From Cacconaster sp033811195 (GTDB lineage Bacteria; Bacteroidota; Bacteroidia; Bacteroidales; UBA932): DNA of 64,000 nucleotides. Made by a program: the position numbers and the translations under genes. Positions 9,020-18,781 of the stretch are shown here, piece after piece; positions within the stretch are counted from its first letter, which is position 1, and every line of letters starts with the position of its first letter. The DNA is taken from contig JAPXOZ010000006.1 of NCBI GenBank assembly GCA_033811195.1, positions 1 through 64,000 on the forward strand, written 5' to 3'. The notes under the pieces were generated by a model that was given only the letters and a program-made list of their open reading frames with translations, had not been told where the DNA came from and ran no database searches.

Positions 9020-10983
9020 TCAAAGTATCGATTAAGGTCATACATCCTTACAAGTGCATATATTTCGGGATCGAGATTTCCCCTGTGTATATAGTGGCTG
9101 TCCTCTCTGCAGGCTTCCAGATAGTGTTCTGCTGCGCTTTTGCTCCTCCCGTTGCGAGCCTCCAGCAGAGCTATCAAATATTTTACCTCTGGAGTGGGAG
9201 GGAGTTCCGAGAGGAGATCTAGCGCTGATGCATTGTAATCGGCCGCGCAGTAGGCGACAGCGGTGTTGAAGTCCCTGTAGGGTGCAAGCAGAGTGACAGC
9301 CAGCTTATAGTCCCTGTCTCGCAGCGCCTGTACTCCTGCCATATATATGCTGTCTATGATAGTGGTATGGATGGTATCCTGGACCATATCCTTGCGGTGG
9401 AGATGGAAGTCAAATCTCACTGTTCGCAACCTGGGGTAGATCTCGCATATAAGGTGAGGGTAGAACTCTTCCAATGAGAGTAGTTGCTCACGCTTGTCTG
9501 CGTTTTTTTCACTTCCGAGCAGAAAATATTTCTCCTTCTGTAGTGATGTCATCACCGTATCTGCAATCACCAGTCGATTCAGAGCATTCCAGTCTTCCGC
9601 TATGCTTCGTGAAATGAATTCAACAGCTCTCCATGTATTCTTTCTGTCGGGCTCCGCAAGCACTCCATCCATATTTATGTGAGAAACTCCTCTTTCGCGG
9701 GCTGAAGAATCGCGCCAATTTCTGATAAATCGTTCGAAATATCGGCTTACTGCTTCACTTCTGCGTTTGCTCAGTCTGGAATTGTACTCCCAGCTACCTT
9801 CAGGAGAAGAACTGGCGGTGACTACTATCGAATCTAGATCAAAATCCCTGTTCTCGAGCAGCAAATGCAGGGTTCGTCGGATACGAGCTATTTCCAGATA
9901 ATTGTTAGAAAGTTCTTCCATCACCTTGTCGCAATCTTTTTCAAATTCTATATAGCATATATCATTAGCTTTAACCCTTTTTGATATGACTTTAGTCAGA
10001 TATCTCTCGCGCTCTTCAGCAAATGCACTCAGAGAGGAGATGTAAAAAGTGAGAGGATCACTGGGTTCGATTACATAGATTCTCTTTTCTTGCTCATAAA
10101 TCTCTCCTTCAAGTACGATATCCACCTTTCTAATATGGGGTCGCGTTCGGATCCTCTGTACATAGCTGTAGATAAAATCACCACTCGCATTTTGCATGAC
10201 GGTATCCAAACGGAGATGCTCTGTAACTATCGGCGCCTTGACATAACGATCATACATTCTGCCGATGTTGGCTTTTTTCCATTCGTTGTGACGCATTCGC
10301 AAACTATAGGTATAGTGCTTTAAGGCATCTTGTGCACTTATTCCGTAGTGTGAGAGAAAGAACTCATCCGAAACATAAGTGGAATCTGTGCGGTATTTGT
10401 AGAGTTCGGGGATATTTCTTTGGATAAATACCTCCAGTTGATGCATGTCGATGAATCTGGTGCTATCTGTAATTATAGAGTTGAGAAACCTGCGATATTG
10501 CTGATAGCCGCGCAATTGACTTTTACGGTAACTCTCGCCTGTGATAAGGATTCGATCAAGATTCACGGTCTCCTCAAGGATATGCATTACCGGCATCATT
10601 CTTAATTGCCATTTGCTGTCACGAAGCTCTTTTGGGACCAGCACCTGAAACTCTATTTCTATTTTTCCATGGCGCTCGGCAACATTGCGAAATCTGGCCG
10701 TCACTACGGCAGCTTGCAACTCTTCAGTGGCCACCATTTCTCCGGACTCTTCCTCTCTTATCGCCTTCATAAGGTAGTAAGAATTGCCTTTTTCATCTTC
10801 TACCACCGAGGTGTCACGCATGACCTGCGGTATGGAAATTTCCCGTAGGGTGCTTCTCTTTTCTTGAGGTAGGGAGATGGATGCCGAATAGTCGGCAAGT
10901 GAATCCATCTTTCTGGAAAGGCTTCCACAAGAGTAGAGTAAGAGCACTATTGAAGTGGTAACTATTGTGATTCTGTATTTCAT
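9016..10983 (-). CDS. OmpA-like lipoprotein of the fimbrial locus
   Basis: The 655-residue protein has a lipobox cysteine at residue 19 (LLLYSC). Residues near 378-405 hold ASSSPEGSWEYNSRLSKRR, resembling the peptidoglycan-binding core of OmpA-like domains. The C-terminal 120 residues are helical and repeat-like (LALAPYRDF-type and SAAEHYLEACRED segments), perhaps TPR-like. A large N-terminal region without recognised motifs precedes them. Proteins of this layout sit beside DUF3575 proteins in Bacteroidales fimbrial loci, and the pair may form or anchor part of the assembly machinery; that role is inferred from context. The 3' end overlaps the next fimbrillin gene by four bases, pointing to one transcript. 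Confidence 0.72.
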   Translation of the reverse strand: MKYRITIVTTSIVLLLYSCGSLSRKMDSLADYSASISLPQEKRSTLREISIPQVMRDTSVVEDEKGNSYYLMKAIREEESGEMVATEELQAAVVTARFRNVAERHGKIEIEFQVLVPKELRDSKWQLRMMPVMHILEETVNLDRILITGESYRKSQLRGYQQYRRFLNSIITDSTRFIDMHQLEVFIQRNIPELYKYRTDSTYVSDEFFLSHYGISAQDALKHYTYSLRMRHNEWKKANIGRMYDRYVKAPIVTEHLRLDTVMQNASGDFIYSYVQRIRTRPHIRKVDIVLEGEIYEQEKRIYVIEPSDPLTFYISSLSAFAEERERYLTKVISKRVKANDICYIEFEKDCDKVMEELSNNYLEIARIRRTLHLLLENRDFDLDSIVVTASSSPEGSWEYNSRLSKRRSEAVSRYFERFIRNWRDSSARERGVSHINMDGVLAEPDRKNTWRAVEFISRSIAEDWNALNRLVIADTVMTSLQKEKYFLLGSEKNADKREQLLSLEEFYPHLICEIYPRLRTVRFDFHLHRKDMVQDTIHTTIIDSIYMAGVQALRDRDYKLAVTLLAPYRDFNTAVAYCAADYNASALDLLSELPPTPEVKYLIALLEARNGRSKSAAEHYLEACREDSHYIHRGNLDPEIYALVRMYDLNRYFE

Positions 10984-10992
10984 TCTTAATAT

Positions 10993-11556
10993 TTAGAAAA
11001 TGTAAACCAGTGATACTATCAGTTCACCGGGAATGACAAACCATCCGTGAGCATTATCCTCCGAAAGAATAGTACCGCAGCGTGGGCAATCGTAACGTGT
11101 GTACCATCTGTGCCCACCCCAGATTCCCGCTCCAAACTCAATGTTAAATCGGCTGTGGATCATGTAAGAGTATCCAATAGCTACCTCAGCACCTATTGCA
11201 ACACCTTCTTCGGTAATTTGTCGACCGAAGAGTCCCCCGCAATTGTATTCGCGAACTTGAGTACGTATTCCGAACCACCAGGAGGAGAATATATTCCAGG
11301 GCCAGTACCTAACTCCAAGCGAAGCTTCGCGTTTGCGATTCTGAAAAAAACCTTTCTCCTGTGAACCATATTGCCAGGGATTGTATCGTACCCCGGCGTT
11401 GACGGAGATATGGCGCGAGGCGGCAACCGCAATCTCACCACTCAAAGTACCGAGATTGGCGATGTCCGCCAAGTTGGCGGAAACCGCAACTCGTTGTGCG
11501 CTTGCACTTAAAGTAGTGCAGCAAATAATAACTATTATTGAAGACAATCTGACCAT
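10993..11556 (-). CDS. DUF3575 family outer-membrane protein
   Basis: This 187-residue protein has a signal peptide (about residues 1-20, ending SASA before QR). The DUF3575 pattern follows: VSANLADIANLGTLSGEIAVA, VNAGVRYNPWQYG, VRYWPWNIFSSWWFG, and AIGYSYMIHSRFNIEFGAG. The family consists of small predicted outer-membrane barrels found at the head of fimbrial operons in Bacteroides and relatives. It is the first gene of this operon, ten bases before the OmpA-like gene, and has a well-spaced promoter just upstream. Two cysteines in CPRCG near residue 160 are notable for an exported protein. Its biochemical role is unknown. Confidence 0.8.
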   Translation of the reverse strand: MVRLSSIIVIICCTTLSASAQRVAVSANLADIANLGTLSGEIAVAASRHISVNAGVRYNPWQYGSQEKGFFQNRKREASLGVRYWPWNIFSSWWFGIRTQVREYNCGGLFGRQITEEGVAIGAEVAIGYSYMIHSRFNIEFGAGIWGGHRWYTRYDCPRCGTILSEDNAHGWFVIPGELIVSLVYIF

Positions 11557-11583
11557 ATCTTTTTCTTATTCGATATTTTACTG

Positions 11584-11613
11584 CAAAAGTATATAATATT
11601 TATAGAACAACAA
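11584..11613 (-). promoter_or_regulatory. Promoter of the fimbrial operon
   Basis: The minus strand has a -33 TTG (11611-11613) and a -7 TACTTTTG (11584-11591) separated by 19 bases, a full Bacteroidetes promoter. It lies 27 bases before the start of the DUF3575 gene and probably drives the whole minus-strand fimbrial cluster. Confidence 0.75.
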
Positions 11614-11810
11614 AAATAAATCACTAAAAATATAGTTAAAATTGACAAAATTAAGATGTCACAACATTTATAGCTAAAATCTATTTATGAATAAATACTA
11701 TGATATATAAAATAGAAAGGAACTGTAGTACAGCAGATATCGGCCATATACCAGAGATGTTCCTTGTCTATTCGCAGGGCATAAGGGCTCTGTAGGAGTG
11801 ATTAAATTGT

Positions 11811-11818
11811 TATTTTTG
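11811..11818 (+). promoter_or_regulatory. -7 promoter box for rmuC
   Basis: TATTTTTG matches TAnnTTTG and ends only four bases before the ATG at 11823. Transcription would begin at or next to the start codon, giving a leaderless or nearly leaderless mRNA. No good -33 was found. Confidence 0.5.
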
Positions 11819-11822
11819 CAAT

Positions 11823-13106
11823 ATGGATACTATTGCAATCATTATAACGGTGAGCGCGGCGCTACTTGCCGGTATTATCGTCTGGTTAGTGGCCAGGAGA
11901 TACTTTTCTACAAAAATAACAGAAAAGGAGCTGACCATAGTGGCTCTGAATAAGGATCTTGAGCACACAAATGGACGCATTGCCGATATGGAGCAGACAC
12001 ACCATAAGTTCCTTGAACAGCTGGAAAAAAGCCACAAGGAGACTCTTTCGCACCAATTGGAAACACTGAAGGCGCAGATGGTCGCTCAAAATGAAGAGAT
12101 ACTAAAAGGACGCGAGGCTGAATTTGATAGGCATGCCAAAGCCTCATTTGACTCCATTGCTGAGCAGCTAAATAAAGAACTCAAGCGCATGACGGACTCC
12201 TTTGATGCAGAGAAGCGCAACCGCACGGAGACCTCCAGTACGCTTAGGACACAGCTGGAGGAGGCAGTTAAAAATATCAAAGACCAGTCCCTCAATATTG
12301 GCGACAAAGCTGACAGACTGGCCACAGCCATCCGTGGCAACAACAAAATCCAGGGTTGCTGGGGAGAAACGCAACTTGCCAACCTTCTAAATGCCGAAGG
12401 ACTGATTGAAGGAAGGGATTACCATAGGGAAGAGACACTGCGTGATGAGATGGGGATTGTGCACCTACATGATGAAACAGGTCGCCGGATGCGTCCCGAC
12501 TTTATCCTGCACTATCCTGACAAAACCGATGTGATAGTGGACTGTAAGGTCTCTCTTGCGGCACTTTCCGATTATATGGAAGCGACTGACGATAAGACGA
12601 GGGAAGAGGCCTCTGCACGCAATCTCAAGGCAATCCTCAATCATGTAAGGGATCTCTCTTCCAAAGATTATTCTTCCTATATCCCGAAGGACCGCAAAAC
12701 TCTCGGCTATGTGCTTATGTATGTTCCAAATGTTAATGCAATGATTTTGGCTCGCCAGAAATCACCTCAGATAGTCAACGAGGCGTTTGCTAAAAATGTC
12801 CTGATAACTACAGAAGAGACTTTTATGCCTTTTTTAAGGCTTGTAAGATCAGCTTGGATTAATGTAGAACAGGCACGGAATCACGCCAATATAGTCGATG
12901 CGGCACGCAGAATGCTGGACCGCGTGGCCGATTTTGTAAAACATCACGAAGAACTGGGTAAGGCCCTGAGGAATGCTCAGGAAAAGTATGAATTATCGGA
13001 CAAGAAGATAAAAGAGGGGGGACAGAGCATTGTCAAGGCTGCAAATGATGTTATTCGCTTCGGTGTGACACCAGGCAAAAATAAAGCCCTGCCATTTGAA
13101 GATTAA
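11823..13106 (+). CDS. rmuC: DNA recombination protein RmuC
   Basis: The 427-residue protein fits the RmuC family, which limits inversions at short inverted repeats and is predicted to be nuclease-like. It has an N-terminal membrane anchor (residues 4-27) and a coiled coil from about 35 to 165. The conserved core follows: KIQGCWGETQL near 174-184, MRPDFILHYPD near 222-232, DVIVDCKVSLAAL, and YVLMYVPNV. The DFILHYPD and DCKVSL stretches correspond to the PD-(D/E)XK-like motif. It stands alone between two minus-strand clusters. In a genome rich in simple repeats, as this window shows, a function in repeat stability would be fitting, but that link is only a suggestion. Confidence 0.93.
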   Translation: MDTIAIIITVSAALLAGIIVWLVARRYFSTKITEKELTIVALNKDLEHTNGRIADMEQTHHKFLEQLEKSHKETLSHQLETLKAQMVAQNEEILKGREAEFDRHAKASFDSIAEQLNKELKRMTDSFDAEKRNRTETSSTLRTQLEEAVKNIKDQSLNIGDKADRLATAIRGNNKIQGCWGETQLANLLNAEGLIEGRDYHREETLRDEMGIVHLHDETGRRMRPDFILHYPDKTDVIVDCKVSLAALSDYMEATDDKTREEASARNLKAILNHVRDLSSKDYSSYIPKDRKTLGYVLMYVPNVNAMILARQKSPQIVNEAFAKNVLITTEETFMPFLRLVRSAWINVEQARNHANIVDAARRMLDRVADFVKHHEELGKALRNAQEKYELSDKKIKEGGQSIVKAANDVIRFGVTPGKNKALPFED

Positions 13107-13162
13107 TTATATTTTAACTAATCTTCGTCGATGCCCAGACTATTCTCATTTCGGGAATGCTC

Positions 13163-14428
13163 TCAATAAAGCTTCGGCAAATCATAGGGATTATCCGGAT
13201 AAAGGTGCTTGTAAAAATCTATCATCATTCTAAAAATCATCTTTTCGTGTGTTATATCCTCATGAATATACTCAACATTGGCATTTACCTCCCTTAGATA
13301 TTCGTATAGTTTATCTCCACAAATTGAGGGAACATATAGGTCGTTATGACAGTTGTATAAATGAACCTTGACTTCAGGTAGCCAATCATTTGGTATTGAA
13401 TTTATTTCCAATGCATCCATAATCAATTGTCGGTATTGATTCTCTTCATTTTGTAAAAAATCCTCATCTAAATAGTCGTTAAGATCGGTTCCGATATAAG
13501 ACGTAACATCTTTGAGTCCTTTATGTCCATCACATAGTGAGGGGAATTCATCCAAAAGTTTGCCCTTAAAAATCTTTGTGAAATCAAGATTTAAATTCTC
13601 ATAGTAGTTCAAAGACCAGAGTATGAAGGGTACGGAAGCATAGTTAGCATTCCGACTCTCAAATATGTTCTTCATAAAGAGGTCCGGGTAGTAAGGACCT
13701 CCTCCTACAAAGATATCTTTCACACCTATCCCAAATTCCTTGTGGATTGTGAGATATCGGGCCATTGACCAGATGGCGGAACCACCGAGGGAATAGCCAA
13801 GTAGATAAATATTTCTAGGTAGTTTGTAGTGATAGCGATTATAAATAAACTCTCTCGCTGCCAGATAAAAATCCGTACCTGTTTCAGCTAAATTTTCATG
13901 TTGGATTATAGATATCGGTTGATTTGAACTGATACCCTGTCCAATCCCATCCGGTATCATACATATGTAATCTCCAGATATAGCCAACAGGGCCTCAAAA
14001 CTGAATCTAACATCTGTACCGCTATTCCCTTTGGTTTTTAAAAGAGGATATACGAAGATTACTCCTTTGGGCAACCTATTTTGAGGACAATATAGGAGTC
14101 CCGATGCCACAACGGATTCACCAAGGGGATCTTTAGTGTTATATGCAATGCCATGTACGGTGTGATCCTTTGAAAGCGCAACGTAGAGGTTGAGTTTTTC
14201 GAGCACTTGTTGTGTTTGTTCCTCGTTATAACCAGCTTCCAACAACATTTCTCTAGGAGTGGCCCTAAACTCTCTGGAAGTCTTCTTGATAAGCTCTTCC
14301 ATCTTTACATTCTCTTCGAAGAGTTGATGGTTGAATTTAACATATTCAATTTCCACAAATACCGGCTCCCTCTCACAGCTGATAAGAGAGAAGGCTAAAA
14401 TGAATATTGTTAAAATAGAGTATCTCAT
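13163..14428 (-). CDS. Secreted alpha/beta-hydrolase lipoprotein
   Basis: The chosen ATG gives 421 residues starting with a lipoprotein signal (MRYSILTIFILAFSLISC, cysteine 18). A TTG 11 codons upstream overlaps the preceding gene, but it would put extra residues before the signal peptide, and an AAAGGA lies ten bases before this ATG. The nucleophile elbow is GYSLGGS near residue 211. Likely acid and base residues are in NCHNDLYVPS and DITHEKM. The fold and size match secreted lipases or esterases of the alpha/beta-hydrolase superfamily, though the substrate is unknown. It is the last gene of the five-gene envelope ABC cluster, after a 29-base gap, suggesting it acts on whatever that cluster moves. 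Confidence 0.75.
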   Translation of the reverse strand: MRYSILTIFILAFSLISCEREPVFVEIEYVKFNHQLFEENVKMEELIKKTSREFRATPREMLLEAGYNEEQTQQVLEKLNLYVALSKDHTVHGIAYNTKDPLGESVVASGLLYCPQNRLPKGVIFVYPLLKTKGNSGTDVRFSFEALLAISGDYICMIPDGIGQGISSNQPISIIQHENLAETGTDFYLAAREFIYNRYHYKLPRNIYLLGYSLGGSAIWSMARYLTIHKEFGIGVKDIFVGGGPYYPDLFMKNIFESRNANYASVPFILWSLNYYENLNLDFTKIFKGKLLDEFPSLCDGHKGLKDVTSYIGTDLNDYLDEDFLQNEENQYRQLIMDALEINSIPNDWLPEVKVHLYNCHNDLYVPSICGDKLYEYLREVNANVEYIHEDITHEKMIFRMMIDFYKHLYPDNPYDLPKLY

Positions 14429-14457
14429 CCCTGTATAAATTCCTTTATTTTCACACC

Positions 14458-15615
14458 TCAAAAATAATATTTTAAATTTAGTGTGCCTGCAATACCATCC
14501 ATTGAATATGATTCGCCCAACGTATAATCAAATGCATGAACCATCACCGATGTTTCAAAATTCTTCAATAATTGATACTTCAATTCAACAGTAGCATAAA
14601 TTGCTTTTTGATCAAGAAAATAAGCTATTAAAGAGCTTAGTGAAAGTAAGTTGGAAAAAGGATAGTAGATTTGTCCGGCAAAACTCCAGCGTGAGGTAGT
14701 CAATTCTCTCAAGGTGTGATTCTTATGCACATAATAAACCGTAAGGTCAGATATGTCATATGGTTTATTTGTATATAAAACTTCTGTTTGCAAGATAAGA
14801 TTATTTGAAAACACTTTATCCATACCCATGGAAACCTGAACGACGTTCTGCTTTTCACTGACCTTATGGAAATCGTGAAAATATGAACCTTCAAATCTGA
14901 TATTAAACTTGTTTAACTCAGTAGTAAAGCCTCCTCCTGCAAAGAGATAATGGCCTCTATAAACCCCTCCCAGAAATTGATAATCAAATTTACGGTATAA
15001 ATTTCGATGAAATATGGCAGCAGTAGGGGCTCCCTCTCTGTCAGCAGAGACCGCAATTTCGCTTGTCGCCACTTCGTTGTGAAAAAATGCAGCACGCAGA
15101 GCATCACAACCCATTCTCTCAGGATATGTAAAATTCATAACGGGAGATGAGTCAAATATATCATTAGGGTTCCACAATATTGTGTTTCCCCAGTTAATCC
15201 TCTGCCGTCCCAGAGTAATTTCAAATTGGTCGGTTGTCCATCGCAATGCCAACCGGTCCAAGGCAAAACTCAACCATTTATCCTCTTTGTTTACCAATGA
15301 ATAAGAGAGTTTCATCAGATTATAATCATCTGTTGAAACTCTTTTTATCGCTTGTAGAATAGTGGTGTTCCCAATTGAGAAATTTGTTCGACTACTGATA
15401 TGTAAATCGAAATTATTGTTGATGTTCCAATAAAAATTCAACCTTTGACAGGTCATATTCTGCCATAAAGTCTCATCAAAGGGGTCTGGCCTGGTCTCTC
15501 CAAGCAGGGAGTAGTTGTTTATGTATCCTGTCAGGTTTACTTGAGCATTTGCACAGCAGAAACAGAGCTGAAACAAAGAAAATGCTATGATTAACCTACC
15601 GAACATACGTTTCAT
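14458..15615 (-). CDS. DUF1302-like outer-membrane protein
   Basis: The 385-residue protein has a signal peptide (residues 1-24, ending CANAQ). It then reads as a long series of beta strands ending in LKYYF, the aromatic end of an outer-membrane barrel. The segment LGRQRINWGNTILWNPNDIF near residues 136-155 is the hallmark of DUF1302-type barrels. These are often encoded beside LolA-like periplasmic proteins and membrane exporters. Here it overlaps the ABC ATPase gene by 20 bases and is followed by a secreted hydrolase. It probably forms the outer-membrane part of a lipid or lipoprotein transfer route; that function is inferred from gene order. Confidence 0.75.
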   Translation of the reverse strand: MKRMFGRLIIAFSLFQLCFCCANAQVNLTGYINNYSLLGETRPDPFDETLWQNMTCQRLNFYWNINNNFDLHISSRTNFSIGNTTILQAIKRVSTDDYNLMKLSYSLVNKEDKWLSFALDRLALRWTTDQFEITLGRQRINWGNTILWNPNDIFDSSPVMNFTYPERMGCDALRAAFFHNEVATSEIAVSADREGAPTAAIFHRNLYRKFDYQFLGGVYRGHYLFAGGGFTTELNKFNIRFEGSYFHDFHKVSEKQNVVQVSMGMDKVFSNNLILQTEVLYTNKPYDISDLTVYYVHKNHTLRELTTSRWSFAGQIYYPFSNLLSLSSLIAYFLDQKAIYATVELKYQLLKNFETSVMVHAFDYTLGESYSMDGIAGTLNLKYYF

Positions 15616-16312
15616 CCTTTGTTATCCTACCATCTTCAAGGGTTATAAGTCGTCTGGCCTTGTTCATCACACGTGGATCGTGAGTTGAAAAGAGGAAAGT
15701 TATCTTCTCCTTTTCGTTAAGAAGAAGCATAGTGTTAAGCAATGTTTCTGCAGCCTCAGTGTCGAGATTTGCTGTGGGCTCATCTGCAAGTATAAAGAGT
15801 GGTTTGGATGCTAAAGCACGAGCTACTGCAACCCTTTGCTTTTGACCACCGGAAAGAGAAGAGGGACGGGAGTGAGCCCGATCTTTCATGTCAATCAATT
15901 CGAGCAGTTCCGCTGTTCGTGCAACTCGTTGCTCTTTATCGGTTCCCTGCAATTCCATTATGAAAGCTATATTCTCTTCTACAGTTAACACAGGAATAAG
16001 ATTAAGAAATTGGAAAACAAATCCTATGTTATGCAAACGAAAGTTCACAAGCTCTTTATCTGTAAGCTGATTTATATCTCTTCCATTTACGAACACTTTT
16101 CCGGACGTGGGAGTTGTAAGCCCTCCTATCAGGTTAAGCAGGGTCGTTTTTCCGGAGCCTGAAGGACCCACCACCGCAGTAAACTCCCCACTCGTGATAG
16201 TTAAGTTAACACTATCTGTTGCCATTATCTCCGATTTGCCGTCTAGAAACAACTTGGTCAGGTTATCTGTTCTTACGATTATGGATTTACTGTTTTCTGT
16301 CAACTCATTCAT
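15596..16312 (-). CDS. ABC transporter ATPase, LolD/MacB type
   Basis: This 238-residue ATPase has Walker A GPSGSGKT (49-56), Q-loop FVFQFLN, signature LSGGQKQR, Walker B LFILADEPT and the switch histidine in FLFSTHDPR. The length and the VNFRLHNIGFVFQ segment place it in the LolD/MacB group, which pairs with FtsX-like permeases and works by mechanotransmission, not by a classical transport channel. Fourteen bases separate it from the upstream permease, and it overlaps the downstream barrel gene. It should power the two adjacent permeases at the inner membrane. Confidence 0.92.
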   Translation of the reverse strand: MNELTENSKSIIVRTDNLTKLFLDGKSEIMATDSVNLTITSGEFTAVVGPSGSGKTTLLNLIGGLTTPTSGKVFVNGRDINQLTDKELVNFRLHNIGFVFQFLNLIPVLTVEENIAFIMELQGTDKEQRVARTAELLELIDMKDRAHSRPSSLSGGQKQRVAVARALASKPLFILADEPTANLDTEAAETLLNTMLLLNEKEKITFLFSTHDPRVMNKARRLITLEDGRITKDETYVR

Positions 16313-16326
16313 AACTACACTTACAT

Positions 16327-17550
16327 TTACTTTAAAACCTTTTTAATGGGAGATATTGTTGCAACCATACTAATAACTATTACTAGCACAAATATATAAA
16401 CAAAATCCATTTTATAAATCACAGGATAAATATGCGTAACTACTGGGCAAATAACTGTCCCCAAACCATACCCTGATTCATTCTCAAATATAAATTTTAT
16501 ATCAATGCCCGATTTGGAAAAGATCAATACGGCAATCGTAGATATTAAGAGTCCGGCTAGGGTAGCAATCAGTGTGGTAAAAAGTGTCTCTATTACAATC
16601 ATGGCTCCAATATTTCGGCCACACATTCCAACTTTATTCAGCATTCTGAACTCACCCTTTCTCTCTAAAACCGACATTAGGATAAAATTGGTTAAACTGA
16701 AGCCCAAGGTGATGAAAAAAATAGTTAAAGAGAGCAAATTGGCTAGTCCATGCCAAGCGCTTAATAAATCTATAATAGGGACTATTTCATTCCATTTCCT
16801 AACATCGTGATCAGGTAATAGCTGAGATATCTTTTGCTTAATATTATCACACTCCTTCAAATCGTTAACAATAATGGCAACTTCATGCACAGCTCCATCG
16901 GGAAGATTTAAATAGGGCATAAGGTCAGAATTTTGAACGAAAGCTATAGAATTGTCAAAGCTTTTAGTGTTGCTTTTAAATAATCCTACTACCCTAAACA
17001 GGACCTTTTGAATCTCTCCTGACGAGTCTTGAAAGGAAACTATGATTCTCGACTTGACCCCTACATTCAATTTCTCAGCTGAACGTTTACTTAGAACGAT
17101 TGGTCTTACCACATTACTTTCAAAAAAGGTTCCATCACAATTATCAATGGTGCTATAAAGGGACGAGACCTTTATTTCATCATCTCTATCCACTCCGATC
17201 AATGTGAGTCCAACGCTAGTTTGTACAGTAGAGACAAGTGCATTGGTCTTCAATCGATAAGATGAAGACTCCACTTCATCGACAGCATTCAGGGCCTCCT
17301 GAATCATCCGTTTATCCATAAAGTTGGAAACTTCATTTATCTCTGAAAGATTGTTCACATGAATTTGCAAATGAGAGGTCTGAATATTGATATATTCTCT
17401 AAAAATACCATCCGTAAAACCGTTGCCAAGAGCAACAACAAACGAAGCTGCAAATACAGCTGTAGCAACAATTGTTATTAATAAAGTGCTGCGCCCTTTT
17501 CTCCTAAAAAGATTTCTAAAAGCCATTTTATAGACAATCTTCATCTGCAT
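16327..17550 (-). CDS. FtsX-family ABC permease (second of two)
   Basis: The 407-residue protein has an N-terminal transmembrane helix (about residues 22-45, LLITIVATAVFAASFVVAL). A periplasmic MacB-like domain of roughly 220 residues follows, then three C-terminal helices near 275-300, 325-350 and 378-398. This is the FtsX/MacB/LolCE layout. It overlaps the upstream permease gene by 23 bases, so the two are translationally coupled and may form a heterodimer like LolC-LolE. Compared with its partner it has a short extra extracytoplasmic stretch between the last helices (FIFENESGYGLG). Confidence 0.88.
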   Translation of the reverse strand: MQMKIVYKMAFRNLFRRKGRSTLLITIVATAVFAASFVVALGNGFTDGIFREYINIQTSHLQIHVNNLSEINEVSNFMDKRMIQEALNAVDEVESSSYRLKTNALVSTVQTSVGLTLIGVDRDDEIKVSSLYSTIDNCDGTFFESNVVRPIVLSKRSAEKLNVGVKSRIIVSFQDSSGEIQKVLFRVVGLFKSNTKSFDNSIAFVQNSDLMPYLNLPDGAVHEVAIIVNDLKECDNIKQKISQLLPDHDVRKWNEIVPIIDLLSAWHGLANLLSLTIFFITLGFSLTNFILMSVLERKGEFRMLNKVGMCGRNIGAMIVIETLFTTLIATLAGLLISTIAVLIFSKSGIDIKFIFENESGYGLGTVICPVVTHIYPVIYKMDFVYIFVLVIVISMVATISPIKKVLK

Positions 17551-18772
17551 CTCTTTTATTCAATCCTTTATCTACTTTTAATTTATATATAACGGCAATC
17601 GGATAAATGATAACTGCCAAACATAGACCTATGATAATCAAAAATTGTTTTATATAAAGAGTTAAGTCCAAGGACAAATATATATCCGGATACACAGAAT
17701 ACCTTTTCAATGTTTCAATTTGTTCGCCATAAAGTGGTATAGTGTGAATACTAAAGTAATATATAATGGGAAGACTTATGAGAATAGCAATGAGCACACC
17801 TATAAAAGTAACCATGATAAGTTCATAAAAAAGGCTTTTACTTAGCTTACTGCGTGACATCCCAATAGATATCAATACCGAAAATTCTAGTTTTCTCTCT
17901 TTAGCCATTAATATAACTGAGCCTAAAATATTAGAACCGACGAGGACATAGAGAAAAAACATAATTATGAATCCTATGCTATCCGTAAGTCTAAAAAAGA
18001 ACAAGTAGTCCTCTATTAGCAACTTCCAATCCCTGATCTCATATTCTTCATAAGAAAATATGCTTTGAATTTTGGATTCTATCAGGTCTACTTTATCCAA
18101 TCTCTTCGCCATTAAATAGATTTCGCTATAACAATCATTAGCCTGGAAAAGTTCTTGTGCAGCAGATAATGTCATGAGGATAGTGCTTTTGTCAAATGTG
18201 GAAACCGGTAGCCTCGCAATACCTTGTATCGGAAACAATCCTACGGCATTTGTACCATGATAGCCATTGCCCATAATCACAAGGGTATCACCGACGCCTA
18301 AACCCAACTGTTCTCTCATATTTTTACCTATGATTACTCCTTTATCGAATTTGGAGAACCACTCTCCTTCAACCATTTCTGAGACTGTTACTATACGGTC
18401 CTTTTCAGATTCCGGATCTATGCCAACTAAAGCCACCGCTCTGACAGAGTTGGTGACCGAATGAGATATGAGTACATGCGATTGAAGAGTTGGCAAAACA
18501 CTCTTCACATAGGGAAGTGCGGAGATTGAGTCCAAAGTTGCCGAATCTATCTCCATTATATCGTCTATAGAGCGGGTTTTAGCATAACTTTTTGCCCTTA
18601 TCTCAATATGTCCTCCTGAAAGCTTCAGAATGCTATCGGCAGAAGAGTGAAGCACACCATTTTTTATGGAGACGAAAAGGATGGAAAAAAAGGTGGCAAT
18701 AAATACGGAGGATATAATTAATAGAGCACGATTGGGATTCCTTTGTAGGTTGAGCCAAGCCAATTTGATCAT
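17528..18772 (-). CDS. FtsX-family ABC permease (first of two)
   Basis: The 414-residue protein has an N-terminal helix (ALLIISSVFIATFFSILFVS, about 15-35), a large periplasmic domain with VALVGIDPESE and GVIIGKNMREQLGLGVGD, and three C-terminal helices. The GVIIGKNM..LGLGVGD segment is typical of LolC/LolE/MacB permeases. It starts nine bases after the LolA-like gene and overlaps the second permease gene. The cargo is unknown; lipoprotein or lipid extraction from the inner membrane is the family expectation. Confidence 0.88.
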   Translation of the reverse strand: MIKLAWLNLQRNPNRALLIISSVFIATFFSILFVSIKNGVLHSSADSILKLSGGHIEIRAKSYAKTRSIDDIMEIDSATLDSISALPYVKSVLPTLQSHVLISHSVTNSVRAVALVGIDPESEKDRIVTVSEMVEGEWFSKFDKGVIIGKNMREQLGLGVGDTLVIMGNGYHGTNAVGLFPIQGIARLPVSTFDKSTILMTLSAAQELFQANDCYSEIYLMAKRLDKVDLIESKIQSIFSYEEYEIRDWKLLIEDYLFFFRLTDSIGFIIMFFLYVLVGSNILGSVILMAKERKLEFSVLISIGMSRSKLSKSLFYELIMVTFIGVLIAILISLPIIYYFSIHTIPLYGEQIETLKRYSVYPDIYLSLDLTLYIKQFLIIIGLCLAVIIYPIAVIYKLKVDKGLNKRDADEDCL

Positions 18773-18781
18773 GGAAAACTA